Below, piece after piece: positions 5,105 through 10,051 of a DNA stretch of 10,051 nucleotides. The stretch comes from Enterobacterales bacterium (GTDB lineage: Bacteria; Pseudomonadota; Gammaproteobacteria; Enterobacterales; Succinivibrionaceae). The translations under genes and the position numbers were made by a program. Location of the stretch: positions 1 through 10,051 of the forward strand of contig CAAGDP010000042.1 in NCBI GenBank assembly GCA_900768635.1, read 5' to 3'. The notes beneath the pieces were generated by a model. That model saw only the letters and a program-made list of their open reading frames with translations. It was not told the origin of the DNA and ran no database searches. Position 1 is the stretch's first letter, and every line of letters begins with the position of its first letter.

Positions 5105-8100
5105 ATGAAATATTCAACCTTATTTGCCCTTTCTTTTTTAGGTTTGTGTTCACAGGCTTTCGCATCTTCCAACGGAAAAATTGATCGGCTTGATCCTATT
5201 TATGAAGAAGGTATTTTGCCTAATAACTACTATGTTCAGGAAAAGACCAAAGATACCATGATCTTTGCCAATGATCGTGTCCCGAATATGAATCTCACCG
5301 TTAAGTTCGTGAGAAATAACGGCAGACCCATGTATGAATTCATCGCTGATTATATGTTTAAGGTGGAACATGAAGCCGCATCTGTGGACAAGTGTCAGAA
5401 TTCACCCTTTTACAAAAACTTTTCCAGCATTGAATTTGAGTGCGTTAAAAATCAGGACTCTTTTATTCAGGTTATCTTTACCCAGTTTGAGGATCAGAAT
5501 AATCAGCCCAGTGATTTTTTTCGTATAACCACAGTATCCTACAAAACCGGTGACGGCCCCTCCAGTGAAGACATTGGAGAGATGATTAATTATGCCAATT
5601 ATAATTTGGGCAATGCTGAATATTTCAGCAAGATGAATATCCCTCAGAAGACTGTTCTTAATCATCATACTGATCCTGATTTCAATAATATTGATATCTC
5701 CCAAATGGAGGAGCTTGGTAAGGAAAGTGAGAACCTGTGGTTCAGACCTCTTGGTTCGTTGCCGGTGACAGTTGAAGGAACAGAAATAACCGATAAGGGT
5801 ATGAAGTTTTTTCTGAAAACCCATGACACCAATGAAAAATTTGTAGCCACCATGTTTCTTTCAGAAGAATCCCGGAATGAACATGTGGTAAAACAGCTTT
5901 CCAACGCCATACCAGATTTTTATCATAACTGCGTGGACTGGCAGGAAATCTCCAAGGTTGAGGCAACTTCCATAAAAGCAAAGTGCGATGAGGGCAATAT
6001 TTTACTTAATGTCCGGCAGTTACATTTGCGCAAAATGGAATATTTTGTCTATGAAGTAATTTCCGGTAATGAAGATTTATTAAACAGAATATTTGCTGAT
6101 CCGCTGTTATCCAAGCGGATGAGTACTTATCTGTATAAAACATTCTACGACAGAGAAATACTTCATAAAAAGAACAACGTTATTGAATATATTCAGCAGG
6201 TGGTGGTAGGTAACAAGAAAAGTGCGCCTATCAGCTATGTTATAGACAATTCCACTGAAAAATCCATAGCACTGGGACCGTCTACCCCTCAGAAATCCAA
6301 GCCGGCGGAAGATTCTGTCAAGAAATCTTTTATCACGGAAAATGCCCAGGGCGGTGACGGCAGTCAGCTTTATAGCATTATTGCCGGTGCAGCCGGTGTC
6401 TGTGCTCTGGTTGTTCTTCTGGTATTTTTTATCAAGCGACGGAAACAGGATGAGGAGGCACGGGTGGAAAAAGAACGCATTCGTGCTGAAAAGGCCAGAA
6501 TCAAGGCTGAGGAAAATGCCAAAAAGGGCAGTGAAGCAGGAGAAAAGGAACTTCTTGCTGAACTGGCGGCAGCCCAGCTTGAACGGGAAAAACAGCAACG
6601 TAAATTATATAAGCAGCAACGTGATGCCGAGGAACTGGCTAAAAAGCTGGAAGAAGATCTTAAAAAGGGCGGAGATGAGGAAATTAACCGGCGCAAGGCT
6701 GCTTTGGATAAATTTTCCTCCGGAGTTGATCCTATTTCCAAGGTTGCTGCAGCTATAACTCAACCTAAGGTGGAAGCATCAGATTCCGAAGCTAATCGTC
6801 AGGCCCGTGATCAGATCAAGAATAATATTTCAGAAACTCTTAATGCGCCTGCTAAGCCGCAGACTGCTGATGCTGAAAAGAAATCAGAAGCCAAAGACTC
6901 CGGTAAAGATCAGAAGGCAGAAGAGAATAAGACGTCTCAGACTAAGGATAGTCAGACCAAGAGCGCCAGCAAGGGTAAAAAGATCTGGACTAACAGTACT
7001 TCTGATTCTGTTATTACGGAAGAAGAAAAAGAGCTTAAGGAAAAGGAACGACTGGCTGAAATGGAAGCTGAGAAAAAGCGCAAGGAGCAGGAGATTAAGC
7101 TTAAGGGTGAAAGTCTTCTCATGAAAATGAAGAAAGATCGGGGTACTCCTCCAACTGCTGAAGAACAGCCAAAAACTCCGGTTCCAGAAGCTCCTAAATC
7201 TCAGAATTCTAAGAAGTTCAGTCTGGAGGGAGATAAGAAGGATAAGGATCAGGAAGCTCCGTCAGCATCAACTGGTAATTCATCATTGCCAAAGGGAAGT
7301 ATTTTTGGTGAAGATGACATGGTTGCTCCGGCTTCTGAAGCAGATAAAGATGCAGGAATTATGTTAGCCAAGGCTCCAGCCGAAGCCACTCCGGAAAAAG
7401 AAGTTTCTGAGGTGACCGGTAAACCTGAAACTATTGCGCAACCTGTAAAAAACAGTATTTTCTCAGATGATGAATTAGTACAGTCTGTTGCAATTGAGCC
7501 AAAGATTAAGCAGGAGGAAAAGACAGCACCGGAGGCAGAGCCAAATCCGGTTGCAAAAGAGACAGTAACTGCCGAATCTTCAGAAAGCAAAAAGAAACGG
7601 GTTAAGAATCCGTTTGATGCTCTGGTGGTGGATAAGCGTCAGGAAACTGCCAAACGTCCTGTTAAACAGGAAGAAGAAGCAGAGCCTGAAATTGATTTGG
7701 AAGGTCAGCTTAATGAAGAAATTGATTTGAACTTCTTTGAAAATAATAAGGATGATCCGTCTTCATTTAGTAACGAAAAGGTTCTGGATATTCCTCAAAG
7801 TGATGAAACTGTTCTGGATCTTTCCTCTGAAGTAGGTCAGGATTTTGATAATGGTTTCGGAACCAATGTTTTTGAATCTGGAAATTCTGAACGTAAGAAT
7901 TTCTTTGGATCCAATGAAGAGGTTGTTGCCCCTGCACCGGTTTCTTCCGGAGAAGAAGCTCCTGCAGAAACAGTGAAGGAAGTAACTCCGGCACCGGAAC
8001 AGGCAGAGACCGAGCCGGCCAAAGAAAGTCAGAGTCGCAGGAAGTCTACTAAGAAAATTAGAAAGTTCAATCTGAAATCAATTTCCGTATCTATTTCAGA

Positions 8101-8113
8101 TAATGAGAATTGA
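5105..8113 (+). CDS. Large single-pass membrane protein with duplicated periplasmic Cys-pair region and long charged cytoplasmic tail (unknown function)
   Basis: I do not recognise this gene. The 1002-residue product starts with a signal peptide (M1-A20, likely cut after AFA). A periplasmic part (about 21-420) has two similar segments, each with one cysteine pair: C97/C113 and C276/C294. One membrane span (about 422-443) is followed by KRRK, so the C-terminal 560 residues should be cytoplasmic. That tail has two coiled-coil-like charged stretches (about 447-540 and 638-680), then a Lys/Glu/Pro/Ala-rich disordered-looking region with recurring motifs (SIFGEDDMV 732, SIFSDDELV 784, NPFDALVV 835, NFFGSNEEVV 932) and a basic end (RRKSTKKIRK). 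An in-frame GTG lies six codons upstream (5087). The ATG is preferred because it gives a clean signal peptide, though neither has a strong Shine-Dalgarno. The layout recalls FimV/HubP polar landmarks or TonB/TolA-like linkers, but I see no LysM, TPR or TonB domain. Convergent with thiI. Confidence 0.9.
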   Translation: MKYSTLFALSFLGLCSQAFASSNGKIDRLDPIYEEGILPNNYYVQEKTKDTMIFANDRVPNMNLTVKFVRNNGRPMYEFIADYMFKVEHEAASVDKCQNSPFYKNFSSIEFECVKNQDSFIQVIFTQFEDQNNQPSDFFRITTVSYKTGDGPSSEDIGEMINYANYNLGNAEYFSKMNIPQKTVLNHHTDPDFNNIDISQMEELGKESENLWFRPLGSLPVTVEGTEITDKGMKFFLKTHDTNEKFVATMFLSEESRNEHVVKQLSNAIPDFYHNCVDWQEISKVEATSIKAKCDEGNILLNVRQLHLRKMEYFVYEVISGNEDLLNRIFADPLLSKRMSTYLYKTFYDREILHKKNNVIEYIQQVVVGNKKSAPISYVIDNSTEKSIALGPSTPQKSKPAEDSVKKSFITENAQGGDGSQLYSIIAGAAGVCALVVLLVFFIKRRKQDEEARVEKERIRAEKARIKAEENAKKGSEAGEKELLAELAAAQLEREKQQRKLYKQQRDAEELAKKLEEDLKKGGDEEINRRKAALDKFSSGVDPISKVAAAITQPKVEASDSEANRQARDQIKNNISETLNAPAKPQTADAEKKSEAKDSGKDQKAEENKTSQTKDSQTKSASKGKKIWTNSTSDSVITEEEKELKEKERLAEMEAEKKRKEQEIKLKGESLLMKMKKDRGTPPTAEEQPKTPVPEAPKSQNSKKFSLEGDKKDKDQEAPSASTGNSSLPKGSIFGEDDMVAPASEADKDAGIMLAKAPAEATPEKEVSEVTGKPETIAQPVKNSIFSDDELVQSVAIEPKIKQEEKTAPEAEPNPVAKETVTAESSESKKKRVKNPFDALVVDKRQETAKRPVKQEEEAEPEIDLEGQLNEEIDLNFFENNKDDPSSFSNEKVLDIPQSDETVLDLSSEVGQDFDNGFGTNVFESGNSERKNFFGSNEEVVAPAPVSSGEEAPAETVKEVTPAPEQAETEPAKESQSRRKSTKKIRKFNLKSISVSISDNEN

Positions 8114-8142
8114 TAATCAGCCTGTGTTAAATATATAAGAAG

Positions 8143-8172
8143 GGGATCCGGCAATGTTCTGGATCCCTTTTT
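8143..8172 (+). terminator. Rho-independent terminator after the large membrane-protein gene
   Basis: GGGATCC (8143-8149) pairs with GGATCCC (8161-8167) around an 11-nt loop, followed by TTTTT (8168-8172). On the minus strand the trailing sequence is only partly T-rich (CTTCTT), so termination of thiI here would be weaker. Confidence 0.8.
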
Positions 8173-8189
8173 CATGATCTTATTGAATA

Positions 8190-9722
8190 TTACTTCTGAG
8201 GAATTCGGTAGATCCGCACATTAGTGTAGCCTTTTTCCCTGAGGAACAGCGCCTGAATTCTGCTCATTACTCCGTTTTTGCAATACAACAGGTATTGTTT
8301 GCTCTGATCCAAATCACCAAAGGATGTGGCAATTTTATAAAATGGTATGGACAGCACCGGAACATTTTGCTGCAGAAGCGGTTCATCCTCGGCTTCATCC
8401 TTTGATCTGATATCAATGATAATATCATTTCCGGAAGCAGTATCTACGGTATCAACTTCCTGGATCTCTTCCCGGGTTTTTTCTCCAATATCTCTGATGT
8501 CCAGACACTGGGCTTTGGCAACGGCATCTTCCAGTACTTTAAAATTGAAGTGGCTTTCTTCTGCCTCCACATCAGCAAGTTTGGCATGAGTTGCCGGTTT
8601 CTGGGAAATTACACCGCAGTATTCCGGCATGGATGCGGCAATTTCTTCAGTTCCGATAAGCCGGCATTCATTAATAATATCCTGTTTGTCAGAAACAATC
8701 AGTGGTCTGAGGATCATGGTGTCGCAGCAGTCTGATATAACTGACAGATTAGTGATTGTCTGGCTAGATACCTGACCAACGCTTTCGCCCGTAACCAGTG
8801 CTTTGGCTCCTACTTTTGCTGCTATTTGGGATGCAGCCCGCATCATCATGCGTTTTAAAATCACACCCATAAGATGTTTATTAACATTTTCCAGTATTTC
8901 TCCCACCACATCTTCAAAAGGAATGGCAAAGAATTTAACCCGGTGTGATGAGCCGTATTTGTTCCAGAGGTAATAAGCTTCCTGCTGAACTCCTACTTCG
9001 TGATCCCGTCCGCCCATATTGAAAAAGCAGTAGTGAACCTTACATCCTCGCTTAATAAAACGGAAAGAAGATACTCCGGAATCAAAACCTCCGGATATAA
9101 GACTAAGCACATCTTCCTGAGTTGACAGAGGATATCCTCCCAGACCACGGTGAGAATTTTTAATGAGATAAAGATTACGATCATCAATTTCAATGTTAAT
9201 CTGCACATCAGGATCGGTAAGTTTTACACCGGCTGAAGGTACGTTCTGATTAAGTCCGCCACCGATATATTTTTCAGCATCTATGGATTTAAATTCATGA
9301 TTTCCCTTGCGTTTTACTCGGACGCAGAAGGTTTTTCCCGCAAGTTTATCCTGATAAAGCTCTTTGGTCTGTTCATAGATATTATGAAGATCGGTAAAGG
9401 TGGAGCTTTTTACTTCCAAAATACTGTGAATACCAGGTATATTCCCCAGAATTTCCACCAGCTCAGGTATGGTTCTGCTGTTGTCACAACGAACCATGAT
9501 TTTGTCCCAGTTGGAGGAAATTTTGCTTTTAATGCCAAAGTGTTTAAGGACATTTCTGATATTGCTGTTTAACACCTTTATCATGGACATTCGAACCGAA
9601 TGGCTTTTGATGATAATTTCAGAAAAAAGCTTAATAAGAAATATGTTAGGGTACAGCTGGTTTAAAACATCCTCACCGCTTTGTGCCGTTGGAGTTGCAG
9701 ATTCTTGTTCCTGAGTTTGCAT
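8190..9722 (-). CDS. thiI: tRNA 4-thiouridine synthase / thiamine sulfurtransferase ThiI
   Basis: ThiI adenylates U8 of tRNA and transfers sulfur from an IscS persulfide to make 4-thiouridine. In enteric bacteria its rhodanese domain also passes sulfur to ThiS for the thiazole of thiamine. The 510-residue product has, in order, the N-terminal ferredoxin-like region (about 27-80), a THUMP domain (about 85-190), the PP-loop SGGFDSGVSS (210-219), C369 in MPEYCGVIS and a C-terminal rhodanese-like domain (about 430-507) with the persulfide cysteine C481 in YCKNGVMSR. Both cysteines correspond to the disulfide pair C344/C456 of E. coli ThiI, so the long, two-function form is present. The N-terminus carries about 24 extra residues (MQTQEQESATP...) relative to E. 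coli. The ATG at 9722 is preceded by AGGA at 9-nt spacing, and no later in-frame ATG would remove only the extension. Its promoter appears to lie just upstream. Confidence 0.97.
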   Translation of the reverse strand: MQTQEQESATPTAQSGEDVLNQLYPNIFLIKLFSEIIIKSHSVRMSMIKVLNSNIRNVLKHFGIKSKISSNWDKIMVRCDNSRTIPELVEILGNIPGIHSILEVKSSTFTDLHNIYEQTKELYQDKLAGKTFCVRVKRKGNHEFKSIDAEKYIGGGLNQNVPSAGVKLTDPDVQINIEIDDRNLYLIKNSHRGLGGYPLSTQEDVLSLISGGFDSGVSSFRFIKRGCKVHYCFFNMGGRDHEVGVQQEAYYLWNKYGSSHRVKFFAIPFEDVVGEILENVNKHLMGVILKRMMMRAASQIAAKVGAKALVTGESVGQVSSQTITNLSVISDCCDTMILRPLIVSDKQDIINECRLIGTEEIAASMPEYCGVISQKPATHAKLADVEAEESHFNFKVLEDAVAKAQCLDIRDIGEKTREEIQEVDTVDTASGNDIIIDIRSKDEAEDEPLLQQNVPVLSIPFYKIATSFGDLDQSKQYLLYCKNGVMSRIQALFLREKGYTNVRIYRIPQK

Positions 9723-9750
9723 GGGAAATATTCCTGAAATAAAGCCTGAA

Positions 9751-9769
9751 AATTCCGGGAATTATATCA
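9751..9769 (-). promoter_or_regulatory. Likely thiI promoter (extended -10) overlapped by a palindrome
   Basis: Read on the minus strand, TGA-TATAAT (9769 down to 9761) is a perfect extended -10 element. No good -35 is visible, as is usual for extended -10 promoters. The predicted start is near 9754, about 32 nt before the thiI ATG. AATTCC-G-GGAATT (9751-9763) is a perfect inverted repeat spanning the start and part of the -10, a position where a repressor would block transcription. Confidence 0.5.
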
Positions 9770-9940
9770 TGTTTGATCATTCCGGAGAAAAACTGTCATA
9801 AGGAGCGATCCCGGAACTCCTGATTTTATAGGTGATCTATATTCCGATCAGCTGTGCATTAACTACTTCTGTCAGATTGCCAACCGGTGATACTTTGCCT
9901 GATGCTTTTTGCATAAGCTTAAAAATTCAACTTATGACAT
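9770..9940. other. Spacer between thiI promoter and IS-like end
   Basis: No convincing gene. It holds a 25-codon minus-strand frame (9837-9914) with fairly protein-like composition (contains VSPVGNLTEVVNAQL) but no clear Shine-Dalgarno, possibly the remnant of a gene. There is also an imperfect hairpin AGGAG...CTCCT (about 9801-9821). Confidence 0.35.
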
Positions 9941-10051
9941 ACTCCCCACGCATAAATGCGGGGGTTTCTAGTATCAACAAATCTAGCCTACTATTGTAGG
10001 TCTTACAAATTCTCCTCTAAGAGTTGATGCCCCAACTCTATAAATATTTAA
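9935..10051 (-). mobile_element. Probable right end / omega-RNA region of an IS200/IS605-family element (partial at window end)
   Basis: GACATACTCCCC..., a hairpin and GGGGGTTTCTAG form the conserved text found at the ends of many IS605/IS1341-type (TnpB) elements. The hairpin pairs CCCC (9944-9947) and CGCAT (9949-9953) with ATGCG and GGGG (9956-9964), leaving one unpaired base. On the minus strand that base is a bulged T, the feature TnpA recognises in this family. Two more stem-loops follow: CCTAC-TATT-GTAGG (9987-10000) and AGAGTTG-ATGCCC-CAACTCT (10020-10039). They fit the structured region between the tnpB stop and the right end, where the omega-RNA is encoded. By this reading tnpB lies to the right on the minus strand, outside the window. 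The exact element boundary, and whether the copy is active, cannot be seen. Recognition is by memory of the motif, not by a search. Confidence 0.6.

Noticed and set aside
5105..5170. Lipoprotein signal in the large membrane protein (LGLC)
   Set aside because: The residue before Cys15 is Leu, not Gly/Ala/Ser, and AFA at 18-20 is a good signal peptidase I site.
6342..7124. Arg/Lys-rich and Ser/Phe-rich frames overlapping the large membrane-protein gene
   Set aside because: They are out-of-frame shadows of the Lys/Glu-rich coiled-coil coding sequence.

Overview
The window is chromosomal DNA from a gammaproteobacterium. The run psd-rsgA, divergent orn, then a glycine tRNA cluster is the arrangement known from E. 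coli and its relatives, and the Psd, RsgA, Orn and ThiI proteins closely follow the E. coli sequences. The DNA is moderately AT-rich. The large protein beside thiI is one I do not recognise, and the window edges carry a DUF1703-type protein and an IS200/IS605-type end. I lean towards a host-associated anaerobe such as a Succinivibrionaceae member, but that placement is inference.

Layout, left to right. Positions 2-145 are the last codons of a gene that looks like the AAA-ATPase-like/DUF1703 (PD-(D/E)XK) family. Positions 146-703 hold no convincing gene, only a short 20-nt tandem repeat, small inverted repeats and the promoter region of cysK. cysK (704-1636, +) converges on psd, and one bidirectional terminator hairpin serves both. 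psd and rsgA lie on the minus strand with 124 bp between them. orn diverges from rsgA across a 66-bp gap. Downstream of orn, a strong sigma70-type promoter drives three tRNA-Gly genes: two identical GCC copies and one CCC gene that looks like a hybrid. After a spacer of about 370 bp comes a gene for a protein of about 1000 residues with a signal peptide, a duplicated cysteine-pair periplasmic region, one membrane span and a 560-residue charged cytoplasmic tail with repeated aromatic-acidic motifs. It converges on thiI (minus) across a rho-independent terminator. To the right of thiI are its likely promoter, a short possible gene remnant and a set of stem-loops that look like the right end and omega-RNA region of an IS200/IS605-family element whose tnpB would lie outside the window.

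The recognised genes are housekeeping functions: cysteine synthesis (cysK), phosphatidylethanolamine synthesis (psd), 30S ribosome maturation (rsgA), degradation of the shortest RNAs (orn), glycine decoding, and sulfur transfer for 4-thiouridine and thiamine (thiI, which uses sulfur ultimately from cysteine). The large bitopic protein is the least explained item. Its topology resembles polar-landmark proteins of the FimV/HubP type, but no LysM or FimV C-terminal domain is visible, so its function is unassigned.
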